Below, one piece after another: positions 1 to 10,825 of a DNA stretch of 64,000 nucleotides. Both the position numbers and the translations under genes were made by a program. Source of the stretch: Scytalidium lignicola. Taxonomy: Eukaryota > Ascomycota > Leotiomycetes. The notes beneath the pieces were generated by a model. It made no database searches. It was given only the letters and a program-made list of their open reading frames with translations, and was not told the DNA's origin. The DNA is taken from the NCBI GenBank assembly GCA_002812745.2, contig NCSJ02000167.1, forward strand, positions 27,558 to 91,557. The letters are read 5' to 3'. Position 1 is the stretch's first letter; every line of letters starts with the position of its first letter.

Positions 1-1434
1 CTGCCGTGGGATATATCGTGGGATAATAAACCGGGGTATGGCGTGCACGATGAGAATCACTTTCGTGCGATTTTCTGGAAGTGTTGTGGACAGTGACTCG
101 GATGCTATGGCCGGCATGGCTATCTGAGAGTGCTGAGGTGGAGGATCGAACGGCCATGATGATTAATTAGGAGGTGATGAAGTTTGAAGTTTGAAATTTG
201 AAGAATGGAAAATTATGAAAAAGTTGGATATTATAGAGAAATTGAGAATGATTATATAAAGGAAAAAGAGAAAGCTGGGTATATGATTGAGATATCTTCA
301 ACTCAGTAGGATGTGCACCTCCTCTATATACTTTGGAAAATTGATCGTAACCAACATCCAACAATTGCATTATCACCAACATTCTGTATCGCAAAGCCAC
401 ACTGATCGTGTTTGGCCTAATTTGAAACATAGAAAGGCCATACCCCGAAGTCGCAATAACGAATGTGAAAAGGCATGATCCGATTTAGAGTTGTTGGTAA
501 CCCCTTGGCCCATCTTGCCATGGCCACTGCTCGACCGGATCTAAATCATTAGTTGTGAGTATAGCAATCTGGATCTTGAAACCCCTCAAATGGTCCCGAG
601 TCCACGGGTCTGGCTCTGGATGTTTGATCTACCGCGAACTTCGTGGCGCAGCGCGGCTGCAAATAGCAGTGGTGTGTATGCTTGAGCAAATCCGGATCGT
701 GGTGGTTTTAACGCCGACCGCAATAAGGAGGCGGTGGTCTCCAAAGTATCATCACAACTCAAATTCTATGGCTATGGTACATCCAACAACCATGGAGGGA
801 GCGGCTATTGAAATTACGCTGAAGACCGGTTGCATGAACGGCTGCATGTTACAGATAGAGATTCTTGGGGGAGAAGTCGATATAAATAGCTTTTTGCAAA
901 GTTTGTAACACCAAACCAACATCCAATACCAGAGCAGCCAATCAACAATAACCAATTCCCGGCCACCAGCAATAGAACCAATAGCAGCACTCGAACTACG
1001 GACGTACTGATAGCTATTTCCATTTTCTAATCACGTGTATATTCTGTGTATGCGCATGTGAGAGTCACAGCCTTGTGATATTCGCACTGCAATGAGGATG
1101 ATTAATTGAACTTTGCAACAATCAGCCCGTACTATGAATCACGAACTTGATTTTGAGTCCTCCCCAATTTGTTATCTCATGTTTTATGGATATTTGTTGA
1201 TTATTGTGAGAGCACAAAGAATTTGACTCCTTTGTTGGGGGAGTTCGGCACGTTCGGGTGTGGTATAGTGAGGCTGTCCTTAGAAACAGGCTTTAGAGTT
1301 ACGATTACGTGCAACTACTCAAACCTTTTCTACAAATCTGTTGAAAGTACGTAGCTTCTTTATATATTGGACGAGATTTTTAAAGGAACCTCATATAGCA
1401 CATGATCCATTACATCATAAATATACTACTTTAA
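1..1434. other. Intergenic, no gene recognised
   Basis: Only short unrelated open frames are present on either strand. None resembles a known family, and no tRNA or repeat pair was seen. It holds the 3' flank of the P450 gene. Confidence 0.6.
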
Positions 1435-3082
1435 TCATACATGCACCTGCCTATCCTTAATCCTAACAACGAAGTCCTTCGGCTTCACAAACCAGTAGTT
1501 TTCTGTCTTCCACTTTCTGTCCTTATGTATTGGTTCAAAGTCAAACCGGTTAATGATTTGTGGAATCAGTTTGTTCATTTCCAGGAGGGAGATATGACGG
1601 CCAATGCAGGTCCGAGACCCGAGACCAAACTGGAAAGATTGTCAGATTAATTTGTTGATAAATTACGTATGCTTTAAATAAAAAGTATCGAGATGTTGAT
1701 TTTTTGGGGGGGGGATGACTTACAGGCATATAATAAGCGTTCATCTCACGGAGCTTCTCTCCTCCTACTTTCTCAGCCTCAGCCCATCTCTCAGGACGGA
1801 AGAGCTCAGCATCAGGACCAAAGACATCCTTATTATAGTGCGCACACCAAGTGTTAACTCCAAGCACAGTTCCCGCTGGGAAGAAGTTTCCTGATATTTC
1901 CACTCCTCCCTCCGGGACCACTCTCCATAACGGTAGACCTGTAGCGCTGTGCACCCGAAGGGCTTCTTTCATAACTGCCTGAAGATATGGCATATTCTGA
2001 CTTTCCTTAAATGTGACGTTAGGAACAGAGCAGTTGCCCGTAGCTATAGCGCTGTTGATCTCATCTCGAAGATTTTGGACGACTGATGGCGTACGGAGGA
2101 GATGATAGAGTGTTGCAGAGAGAGAAATAGAAGTTGTATCAGATCCAGCAATAACATTTGACAGACCCATCATGAAGACATGGTAGGGCGTGACTTTTTG
2201 TGGGTCCTTCTCATGCGCAATCAACATCTTATCCAAGAAGGTTTGCGGCGACGAACTTCCCTCTTCTGTCCGCTTCAAATCTGTGAAAGATGGGTCCGCC
2301 CTTTCCTTCTTCCTCTGTGCTACCAGATCTCCGACAAACTCCATGAGATAGGCACGTCCACCTACTGGAGTCGACTTGAAGCGGCTCATAGCGTAATAGA
2401 TAGGTGCATGGAACTGGGGATATATACCAACCATCGTGCCATATATCATGGTCCCATGCAGTGCTTTCATCGCATTCTCGATATCCTCGCCGGCATCCAG
2501 AAATCCAAATCTCTTCCCATATGTGATAGCGCCGATGACATCAAAGGCATAGCATTGAAACCAGTGGCACATATTCACTTCTCTCCCTTCTCTTGCAAAT
2601 TTCGCTAGCTTATCGACCAGCAACTTGGTGCAGTCATCGACGAACTGCTCGTACGTAACCAAACTACTAAGGCTATACATTGCCTGGAAGCGCTTCCTGT
2701 TTTCTGCATGTCTCTTAACATCTTGATCGGGAAACAAGGTCCATCGATCTGGGCTGGGATGTTTCCATCCTTGATACCAGTCAGATTTGGTAAACTTCGA
2801 GCCGATACCATAGATGGTTTTTATGGCGGCCGGGTCATCGATCACATATTGATTTGGTGCGACACGGACAATGGGACCATACTTTTTGTGGAGATCAATG
2901 TTGGTGACCTCAAAATCGCCCTGCCATACTTTCCAGAAAAACCACTGCTTGGTAAATCGTGCTACGAAAGGGCCTGGAATGGAGCGAAGACGAGATGCTG
3001 CAGCAGTGAAAGTGGCATAGAGTATGCGAAACACGACGACTGCAGACAGAAGGAAGGTAGCTCGTAGGAGGAGAGGATGCAT
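1435..3082 (-). CDS. Cytochrome P450 monooxygenase, CYP57 (pisatin demethylase)-like
   Basis: A microsomal haem-thiolate monooxygenase that would insert oxygen into a small hydrophobic substrate using NADPH-P450 reductase. Two exons, 3082-1724 and 1629-1435, are joined across a 94-nt GT-AG intron (1723-1630) in phase 0, giving 517 residues, normal for the family. An N-terminal hydrophobic anchor (about residues 5-27) is followed by a proline-rich hinge (SIPGP). All hallmarks are present: I-helix AGSDTT (312-317), ExxR as EALR (373-376), the PERF-type motif FRPERW near 430, and the haem loop FGLGSRTCIG starting at residue 454, the first codon of exon 2. The intron therefore falls exactly before the haem loop. 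The text resembles pisatin demethylase-type P450s; the substrate is unknown. Nothing looks broken. The intron contains a run of nine G (as read on the plus strand). Confidence 0.9.
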
Positions 3083-4041
3083 CGTAACTCTTGTATCTTG
3101 TATCTGCCTTATAGGGTGTTGTTGCTGCTATACTCAGTCACTTCACTTGTCTCACGGAATTCCTTCCAAACTCTCGAGGACTGGTGCAATAATAGAAGCT
3201 ATTTCTACTGCCGAAATCCGGCAGTTACTTACGTACAAGAGCAATATGATGAATGCACGTGATTCTGGCATTGCACCCAATTCATCTAGCCTTCCCCACC
3301 TCCCCCTCCTTCCTCCGGCTTTTCCCCATAACACTGCCCGGATTATGAGCGTAAGCGTCGTGAGCGGCAAAGTTGGCCGGCAACAAATGTATAGAGAAAT
3401 TGATTCAATTGCCGGTGTTTAACTATGGTAACGTTGACTTATGCAAAAGGACGGATGATATGATCGGGATAATCACTCTGAGTTTACTGTCAATCAGTAT
3501 GCAATATTTCTGACAACAACGATACAAAAATCAAAAACTGGGATAATGACGAGGATTAGACTTAGGATCGTCAGATTCCGAACTTCTGCAAGGATCTCAT
3601 AAACTCATTGAGGTAATATTAATACAAGGGCTATTCAAGGGTTTGAGCAATGATATCATGCAAATCACGCTTTTACCCTTGCATGTGTAAAGTATTTTGG
3701 GATTAGTACTGGAGTCAACTAGCAAGCCACGGCCAGTTGTGTATTTGTTCATTTTATGCACAACTATGCTTGCTTAGCATATCTCATCTAATCATCTGCT
3801 GCCCGCTTGCTACAAAACTTAGCTAAACGAGATTACGACGGTCCTGTTATGCAAGAGTTGTGTATGCACAATTGGCCATGGCTTGCCAGGCGAAGGGATA
3901 AAATTGTCTGGTTGTTGAGTTTGCTGAATGGTAATTTTGCTCAGTTTTGTGGTAAATTTCAGTGCGACGTAGACTGGCATTTACGTTGTTAACTAGTTAG
4001 TTAATTGTACGTACGTAGTTACGTAGAGTCTTTCTTACATA
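3083..4041. other. Intergenic, P450 promoter side and transposon flank
   Basis: No convincing gene. It contains the upstream region of the minus-strand P450 and, near 4010-4028, a stretch of repeated TACGTA just before the Tc1-type element. Confidence 0.55.
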
Positions 4042-4069
4042 CAGTGGGTGTGCTTAATAATCCGCGATT
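4042..4069 (+). repeat. Left terminal inverted repeat of Tc1-type element
   Basis: 28 bp, an exact reverse complement of 5363-5390. Just inside it is a TCGCG-rich stretch that the right arm does not share. Confidence 0.95.
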
Positions 4070-4131
4070 TTCGCGATTTTTCGCGAAACCGCGTTCTCCT
4101 TCATCTTCCATAACAACTTCAACTCAATTCA

Positions 4132-5232
4132 ATGGCTACACCACGACGTCCTTTAAGTCAAATTGACAATAATATTACTCCTTATAAAGATCTTTCTCCA
4201 TATATCAGAGGCAAAATTATTGGAAAAGCTGAAGAAGGCAAAAAAATAGCTCATATTGCAAAGGAGTTAAATGTGCCAGATTCAACAGTTCGAGACACCA
4301 TAAAAAAAGAGCAATTGCGCACTGATGGCAAATCCAATCCAAAGCCTGGTAGGCCAGATAAATATTCAGAGCGATTCAAGCGTAGGCTTATAGCCTTTGT
4401 GCGGAAAGAGCCCAAATCGTCTATGGCCAAGATTCGAAAGCATATGGAGGTCAAAATATCCAACAAAGCAATCACTCGTATTCTAGACAGTGTAGGAATC
4501 TGGCATTGGAGATGTAAGAGACGACCATACCTTACAGATGAAATAGCAGCAAAAAGGCTTACTTGGTGCCTTAAACGAAAGGATTGGGAGCTTTCAGACT
4601 TCTTGAATTACATCTTCACTGATGAGTGTTCTGCTGAACGCAGGGCAGGCGGGATAACAGAATGGGCATGGTTTCAGCCAAAGCAAAAATGGGATAAAGA
4701 GATGGTTACTACTTACTCAAAGAGTAAGGATATATCAGTGATGGTCTGGGCTGCTATTTGGTGGAGTAATGGCAAAGTTCACAAGTCAGAATTGGTCATT
4801 TTAGACAGAGACTTTGAATCTAAGAAGTTTGGATATACAGCTAACTCTTATATCAAAGTTATTGATGATCAATTGCCAAAGATATGGGAACCAGGCTTAA
4901 TATTCATGCAGGATAACACTCCAATCCATTGTGCAAACAAGGTTAAACAGTGGTTTAAAGATATGGCTATACCAGTCACTGATTGGCCACCATATTCTCC
5001 TGATTTAAACCCTATAGAACATGTGTGGTGGCACCTGAAAGCAAAGGTTTTGGAGATTCACCCAGAACTCAAGGATATGGGTAAGAACGATGAGGCTATT
5101 ATAGCATTAGAAAATGCTTTAATTGAAGCATGGGACCTATTAGATGATTCAATTATTCAGTCATGTTTGGAGAGTCTATGTAAGAGAAGAGATGCTGTTA
5201 TTGCAGCTAAAGGGTGGCATACAAAGTACTGA
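4132..5232 (+). CDS. Tc1-family transposase (DD34E)
   Basis: A 366-residue cut-and-paste transposase that would bind the flanking terminal repeats and insert at TA. An N-terminal paired-type helix-turn-helix region (about 20-125, with a GRP-like hinge at GRPDKY) precedes a DDE catalytic domain. The acidic residues lie in TDECSAER, in MQDNTPIH, and 34 residues later in PYSPDLNPIEHVW, so spacing is DD34E as in the Tc1 group. The frame is single-exon and unbroken from ATG to TGA and occupies most of the element. Length is usual for the family, so the protein may be active. Confidence 0.93.
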   Translation: MATPRRPLSQIDNNITPYKDLSPYIRGKIIGKAEEGKKIAHIAKELNVPDSTVRDTIKKEQLRTDGKSNPKPGRPDKYSERFKRRLIAFVRKEPKSSMAKIRKHMEVKISNKAITRILDSVGIWHWRCKRRPYLTDEIAAKRLTWCLKRKDWELSDFLNYIFTDECSAERRAGGITEWAWFQPKQKWDKEMVTTYSKSKDISVMVWAAIWWSNGKVHKSELVILDRDFESKKFGYTANSYIKVIDDQLPKIWEPGLIFMQDNTPIHCANKVKQWFKDMAIPVTDWPPYSPDLNPIEHVWWHLKAKVLEIHPELKDMGKNDEAIIALENALIEAWDLLDDSIIQSCLESLCKRRDAVIAAKGWHTKY

Positions 5233-5362
5233 GAAATATGTAATTTTAGAATGTAATTCAGAAATCAATTTAAACTTAATTCTATGTAATTTTATACTAA
5301 AATAAGTTGTGGTTATTTATTGGTTAACATTTTTATACTAGTGGTAGTGGGGTAAAATTGAG

Positions 5363-5390
5363 AATCGCGGATTATTAAGCACACCCACTG
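5363..5390 (-). repeat. Right terminal inverted repeat of Tc1-type element
   Basis: Exact reverse complement of 4042-4069, followed by the TA target duplication. Confidence 0.95.
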
Positions 5391-5393
5391 TAG

Positions 5394-5661
5394 TTAACGT
5401 AATTCCCGGTCTCACCGACCACTGAGTTCACTGCGAAATTGTTAAATTTAAAGTATTAATAATTCAACCACAAACCTATTTTATAAAATTATCTTTTCCT
5501 AAGTATTTAGTTAATCCTTAAAATAAAGTATATAATTAAATATATTGGTTAAATTTAAAATTTTATATCAAAATTCAAAGTGGTTGTTGAGATATAAAGG
5601 TATGATTTTGTTAGATTTCGCTGCAAAATTTAGTGGTTGGTGAGACCGGGAATTACGTTAA
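5394..5661. mobile_element. MITE-like non-autonomous inverted-repeat element
   Basis: A 268-bp AT-rich segment with 30-bp terminal inverted repeats (5394-5423 and 5632-5661) that match at 29 of 30 positions. The core reads CGTAATTCCCGGTCTCACC. Ends are TTAA/TTAA, so the target duplication could be TA or TTAA. There is no coding capacity. It starts 3 bp after the Tc1-type element, whose termini it does not share, so it is a separate family. Confidence 0.8.
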
Positions 5662-6198
5662 TTTGTACACTAACTTACGTGAACTTTTCTGGTTAATCAG
5701 AAAGGGTCATTTAGAGTGGTCTCATTGGTTGTCTGAAGTAGGTAAGCTTTGCTATTAGGACACGTCGCCCATGCAGCTGAAGGTCGTGCAGCCGCTGAAT
5801 TGTATCAAAAACCCCGAAATACGGAGTACAGCTTAATGACTTATTCCTTTGGGTATGAAGCACCCCCTGGAGCGTAGCGAGTAGCAAGCTTTGTTTTTTA
5901 GCACTAGTCTTATCAGTTTAGCTTTCCATCTCGCCCCTCCCGCTCCGTAGTGTAGCTAGAAAAGACAACACAGACACGAAAGCACACATATACATACAGA
6001 GTATTGACGTATAGTGCTGTATCATTGCACACCACATCCGTTATCCCGTTCGATTGTGGTTTATGTTAACTAATATTGCGGTAAGGTGATCTATCTATCT
6101 TACCCCTTTCTCACAAATAGCAAAACACACCGCGGCAGCTGAGACACTTTATATTTTCTAACGGATACCTTAATTTTATCATCAAGTGATCGGCCACC
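5662..6198. other. Intergenic, promoter side of F-box-like gene
   Basis: No gene seen. It carries one copy of the 9-bp near-palindrome TACGGAGTA (5820-5828), a motif seen again near 17.94 kb. Confidence 0.5.
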
Positions 6199-7629
6199 AT
6201 GGATTCCCAGCCGTACATTGCCAGGTTCCCTCAAGGAATCCTGTCACGTGTTTTCGAGCACCTTCTAGAGGAAAAATCAAGGTCCACATTCTTAAGTTAT
6301 ATGCTCTGCTGTAAGGGCTGGTTCCCATTGGCCCAGGCCGTTCTGTACAGAGACGTCATCTTGACAGCCTCAACCTTACCCCCATTTGTGAGACGAAGAT
6401 CATCCATCTCCGCAGATGCAAATGGAGCAGTTCGGGTACTGACGTTGCGGTTGGACCCGGCCAAATTGGACCAGTCAACTGTTTCCCTACTCTTAAAAGA
6501 GTTTGCTATTCATCACCTCAAGGATATGAAAAAACTTATTAGCCTATCAGTCTATCAAATTCCGAGCCGAAGTCCGCGCAACGACTTTGCGATCCCAACA
6601 AACGGGCTCGTACACATCTTAGAGAACTTATCCCAGTCATGTACTGCCCTAGAGTTACAGTCCATCAAGCTGAGCCACCGCAGTCCTGACCAGGAGGACT
6701 GCGTACAAGATGGGCTAGAAGACCAGGTGCACATGTGCCCATATTTGCGTGAGGTTCTTCCTCAACTACGGTACCTGCGCCTGCGCTTGAGTACACTCTG
6801 TCCTGACCTTTGTGGCACTGGTTATCAATATGATCAGAACAAGCCTTTTATTGAGGTAAAGGATACTTACGAGACCATTAAACTGCCGTATCTTAAGGAA
6901 TGTGTTATCAACCTTGCACGCAAATATGGACCCATGGGTGGTAATTATGGCGCCCCGAATTCTGTCTTGTGCCATGACCCGGCTCGTTCGCAGCCTTGTC
7001 TCCCTGCCTTAGCCTCCCATATGAGACATCTTGTACAGAAAGATAACAAAGAAAATAGTACGCCCTCCTGCCCAGTTCTCAAGAAACTGTGGATAGTCGA
7101 CTTCCAACCAAACCCGGTAGAGCCGACTAATCAGAACAATTATGCAGCTTTTATTCGCCGAGACATTCTCAACCAAACCAGCTTAGCCCTCCCTCATCGC
7201 AACTTCGGAATGGAAAAGGTTACCTGGCACCTGCGGCAGCCAGTGCCTTCAACAGGAAGCGAGAGCCATGATTGGAAAAGGGAATGGGAGGATTTTGTTG
7301 GATCTCCCTGGGCTATCGAGCAGCTAGCCGAAGGGCCAGCATGGGAAGATTTGGAAAGCCCGTTGCCAGAGTTACGGCTCGCGTCTCAATTAATAAAGTC
7401 AAAGAGCAGTCGCTTTACGGCAGCTGCGTTGCCTGTTCTGTCAAAGGATGAATTCCGTTCAAAGCGGACGCTTAGTAACGTCCTCTGGGCAAACGAGAAA
7501 ATAGTTGGTCAGATGCTGATGGAGCCAACCCAGAAAGGATTGTTAGCCCAGCACAATGACCTAGATATGAGAATTCCGGAGGGCTGGCACTTTCCTTCGG
7601 GAGGTCCTTGGTTAGAGAGGATTGAATAA
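6199..7629 (+). CDS. F-box-like hypothetical protein
   Basis: A 476-residue single-exon gene. The first 50 residues (FPQGILSRVFEHLLEE, then a CCKGWFPLAQAVLYRDV stretch) fit a degenerate F-box, the module that links a protein to a Skp1-cullin ubiquitin ligase. The rest has leucine-rich stretches such as LRYLRLRLSTL and KKLWIVDF, as in the variable substrate-binding part of fungal F-box proteins. The function is inferred from this layout only. The start lies in a good context (CACCATGG) and no competing ATG is close. Codon use looks ordinary. The gene has no obvious partner nearby; a second F-box gene lies at 45-46.5 kb. Confidence 0.75.
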   Translation: MDSQPYIARFPQGILSRVFEHLLEEKSRSTFLSYMLCCKGWFPLAQAVLYRDVILTASTLPPFVRRRSSISADANGAVRVLTLRLDPAKLDQSTVSLLLKEFAIHHLKDMKKLISLSVYQIPSRSPRNDFAIPTNGLVHILENLSQSCTALELQSIKLSHRSPDQEDCVQDGLEDQVHMCPYLREVLPQLRYLRLRLSTLCPDLCGTGYQYDQNKPFIEVKDTYETIKLPYLKECVINLARKYGPMGGNYGAPNSVLCHDPARSQPCLPALASHMRHLVQKDNKENSTPSCPVLKKLWIVDFQPNPVEPTNQNNYAAFIRRDILNQTSLALPHRNFGMEKVTWHLRQPVPSTGSESHDWKREWEDFVGSPWAIEQLAEGPAWEDLESPLPELRLASQLIKSKSSRFTAAALPVLSKDEFRSKRTLSNVLWANEKIVGQMLMEPTQKGLLAQHNDLDMRIPEGWHFPSGGPWLERIE

Positions 7630-7795
7630 TTATCGTTACTATTATATGCTCACCAGGTATCGAAGAGCTTTGTGCTTTGAGGTCCTAAAGTTCGAATAGA
7701 TTGTCAGATTGTCAGAAAGGTTGAACCTCAAGCTGAACCTGAAAATCCTACGGAAACCTCCAGGGGAAAGTGAGCGAGTAGTCATTCTCCAGGAT

Positions 7796-9309
7796 TTATC
7801 CTCTACTAGCTTGTAAAACTTGAATGACTCCAATAATCACTTGGATAAGGCTCAACATAATGCCCGCACCACCGACAATAGCAACAAGCCAGAAAGTCCA
7901 GTATTGTAGAGTATCCCGACAGTCATAGATGAGATCTCTCCATGATCTGGGTTTCGCATCCCTCAACTCAGCAGCAAGCAGTTCCACCCGCTCACCCAAA
8001 ACAAGGAAGCCCCGAGCTGTAACATAAACAGGACGGTCCGCGGGAACAAATGAATGAGCAAAATATTGATCGAGACAGAGCGACCGCAGCATCGGATCCG
8101 GATTACGAGATAAAATGGATCCGGAGCTTAGCATGTTCCGGAAGAATCTTCTGGCAGGTTTCGATTATCCAAAGAGTAGACGGTACGACAAATGTCTCTC
8201 TGAGGAAATATGTGATCTCTTCTTCTGTGGCGCGAGGATCCACTGGATGCAGTTCCGTGCTGGCGAAGGAGTAAATAGCTCCTTTTGACTGAAGCATGGC
8301 AATGCAGAATGACGGATAACGGAAAAGTGAAAGTGTTCTGGTTGACTGGTCGTAGTCGAGATGGAGAGCGAGAGTGTCTACCCAGCGGATATCCATTCGC
8401 AACAATGTATGCAACAAATATGCGTTAGTGTCTGATGGGCTTAAAGATGTCCATGAGTAGACTACCTTTGCTAGCTCACTTACTACATTTTCGGAGCAAC
8501 AGCGAGCAGGCAGTAGATTACCGTATGCCTTTAATAAAATTGCCAATTGCCGATCAGCCAAATCCAGTGAAACGCTGTATGTATCGAAAAGAAGACCTGA
8601 ATTTGGTTCGCCATAAGCCCTACGGATAGCTAACTCGTGGACAGGATCCGCTTCGAATGAAGGAAGGAAGAGTATTGACTGCCAGCCTCTAATAGAGTGA
8701 ACACAAGAAGCCGCTGTGCCGTGAAGGTGTTAGGGTTATCGGAAGCGGAATCAAGTAAGGTACACTCTACAAGATGTTCTATAATCTCGTCGACGCTTAT
8801 GCCGTTATATGACCGAAGGAACTTGTTGACAGAGTTGAATATGCAACAGAATCGTGGGGTTTCCAGCAAATTTCCCGCCACAAGATCGGAGGCTCCGGCA
8901 AGAAGGAGAGCTACAGAGTCGGGCAAGAGAGGAATTTGGAGTTGGAGCCTTTTCAGGTACCAATCGTAGTTGGGTGAGGGTGATATGTGATAAGGATTGG
9001 CGTTCTCGTCTGTGTCTATTTGGAAGACAGATAGGATCGAATTGTCAACCTTACGTACAGCTGGATCTAGAGTAGTATTCAATCCTAGAAGATACTTAGC
9101 AAGTAATCTCATCAAAGCTTATAGTTCTAGGCTAGGGACATCTTTGGATGTATTGAAGGAAATTCGATGCGAATAAGGCTATCGGGACCGGCCGTATTTG
9201 ATGAACGTCTACCTTTTCCTAATTGAGACCTCTGCCGCCAAAGCACTCCATCGAAGATTCGTACGCGGATATGACCTCGACGAAACTTTCTTCCAGTCTT
9301 CATCTCCAT
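7796..9309 (-). pseudogene. Broken gene of an uncharacterised fungal family with C-terminal membrane anchor
   Basis: Pieces in different frames read as one protein: MEMKTGRKFRRG (9309 on), then DVPSLEL-stop-ALMRLLAKYLLG (near 9120), then a piece ending at 8630, then FEADPVHELAIRRAYGEPN and SLDLADRQLAILLKAYG (8660-8103), then DPMLRSLCLDQYF and a C-terminal membrane stretch, CRDTLQYWTFWLVAIVGG onward (to 7796). I recall this ending from a multicopy family of unknown function in filamentous fungi. Lesions: a loss or shift near 9150, a TAA where the frame suggests CAA near 9130, a 1-nt shift near 8680 and another near 8115. No intron phase fixes these. It is a decayed copy; function unknown. Confidence 0.75.
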
Positions 9310-9643
9310 ACTAGCTTCAATCTATTATATCTTATTCAATTGATAAATATTAGAGTATAATGTGGTGCGAAGTTTTTCTAAATGAATCTTTAGACATGCC
9401 CTACACCTGTTATATCTATGTCAGTCCAAAATTGCAACCGCTGATGGGGACGCAAGGTGTGTTCATCCTCATCCGTCTTCACCTAATCATTAGCTAAGAG
9501 ACCAACTGTTGGAAGTCTTGAAACAGGGCTGTAGCACTTAACGCCAGTCCTTCGGCAAGCAGCCAATAATTATCCGATTCAACGAGATGCACGAGGAATA
9601 CCCCGCCGCCCTGGACTGCTGATTAGCCTTCCCACCTTTCCAA
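9310..9643. other. Intergenic
   Basis: The divergent upstream region shared by the decayed minus-strand gene and the plus-strand Dabb gene. No specific site recognised. Confidence 0.5.
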
Positions 9644-10241
9644 ATGGTGTTCCCGCAACGCAGCATACCACAGATGGTTGTAATAAGGCCAATTCTTGTT
9701 GTCTTAGTATTCATTTGCTTAATTACTCTGTTCGTATCACGGTTCGACTCAAATTTGCGATTCAATAATTCCAAAATGGGTATCGTTCATATTGTGCTAT
9801 TTGAATTCAAGCCAGACGCTAAGCCTGAAGACATTCAAGATGTAAGGTTGATAATTCATCGCTCGAAATCATAGAGAACATGAGCGATTGACAGGTAGAT
9901 TCAGGTATGCCATCGAATGCTCTCTTTAAAGGACAACTGCCTTCATCCGACAACGAACAAGCCATATGTGAAATCGGCAGTGGGTGGCAAAGATAATAGT
10001 CCCGAAGGGATACAGGTACGATCATATTTTGCCAAGATGCCAACGGCATTTCAAGTTCAAAGACACTGATTTTTAGTGCTAGAATGGTATCACCCACGGC
10101 TTTGTAGTCGAATTTGAGAACGAGGAAGATCGGAAGTACTACCTCGAGAAGGATCCAGCGCATCTTGCTTTTGTGAAGAGTATTGGAGGTGTGGTAGCTC
10201 GAGGGCAGGTGATTGATTTTGTTCCGGGAATCTTTGAGTGA
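9644..10241 (+). CDS. Dabb-domain (stress-responsive alpha/beta-barrel) protein, membrane-anchored form
   Basis: Three exons: 9644-9841, 9905-10015 and 10083-10241, all phase 0, giving 155 residues. Residues 45 onward (GIVHIVLFEFKPDAKP, then KDNCLHPTTNKPYVKS, then GFVVEFENEEDRKYYLEKDP and GQVIDFVPG) form one complete Dabb domain, a dimeric alpha-beta barrel found in stress proteins and some small polyketide-cyclising enzymes. The first ATG adds 44 residues with a hydrophobic helix (IRPILVVLVFICLITLF), so a signal anchor is likely. An internal ATG at 9776 would give a soluble 111-residue form. It lies upstream of, and in the same direction as, the ALDH and amidohydrolase genes. Enzymatic role unknown. 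Confidence 0.8.
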
Positions 10242-10528
10242 TCTGATTTATTTTGAATCGTCATAAAGCGCTTTGAAAGATTTTCTAATAATTGAGACCT
10301 TTGTTTATCCGCAAGATAATAGACCATAACATCGTTCATTCCTCTCTAACAAGATTTACGGTGTTGATCTAGATATTTTGCGCTGCAATCTTCAGCCTGT
10401 GTAATGTCTCTAATATCTCAGATGCAATCTCATCTCTCTTCGGGCACCCCACAAATTACGCACGACTCCACACCGTAGTGATTCCTCACTTTAGGATCAA
10501 CCTTGGCAGTTCCGGAGTGTTAGGATGA

Positions 10529-10825
10529 GTGCGGGGACTTAATCGATATTACGGTTTCATGTTCGGCTCGGATAGAAAGAGTGTGGCGATAGTGAAAGCA
10601 AAAGATGAAGATAGGACAACGTTGGCTAGTACGAGTTATAATCGGGAATTAGACCAAGGCTACAACATCACGGTTCATATGGAAGGGAATAAATTAACTG
10701 CATTTATTGCAGGTGATAGAATTATCGAGGCCCAAGACGACGAATATATTAGCGGAGGGATAGGGGCTGCTGTAGTTGATGGTAGTGTGGCCATAGATCA
10801 GTTTGAGATAGCTCCCATTGAATAA
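10529..10825 (+). pseudogene. C-terminal fragment of a lectin/glucanase-fold (LamG-like) domain
   Basis: A 98-codon frame with no ATG start (it opens with GTG after an in-frame stop). The text GLNRYYGFMFGSDRKS, GYNITVHMEGNKLTAFI and GGIGAAVVDGSVAIDQFEIAP has the beta-strand rhythm of a concanavalin A-like C-terminal module such as those appended to fungal ADP-ribosylglycohydrolase-like proteins. No upstream exons of such a protein are recognisable, so it reads as a remnant. The family assignment is tentative. Confidence 0.45.

Larger units (their letters stand above)
4042..5390 (+). mobile_element. Complete Tc1/mariner-type DNA transposon
   Basis: The 1,349-bp element is bounded by perfect 28-bp terminal inverted repeats beginning CAGTGGGTGTGC, each flanked by TA (4040-4041 and 5391-5392), the target duplication expected of Tc1/mariner elements. 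One uninterrupted transposase frame fills it. Intact ends plus an intact frame make it a candidate autonomous, recently inserted copy. Confidence 0.95.

Noticed and set aside
2180..2608. Plus-strand 142-codon frame
   Set aside because: It is the antisense shadow of the P450 exon.
3024..3422. Open frame of 132 codons overlapping the P450 start
   Set aside because: No family resemblance; it partly lies antisense to the P450 leader and looks like chance.
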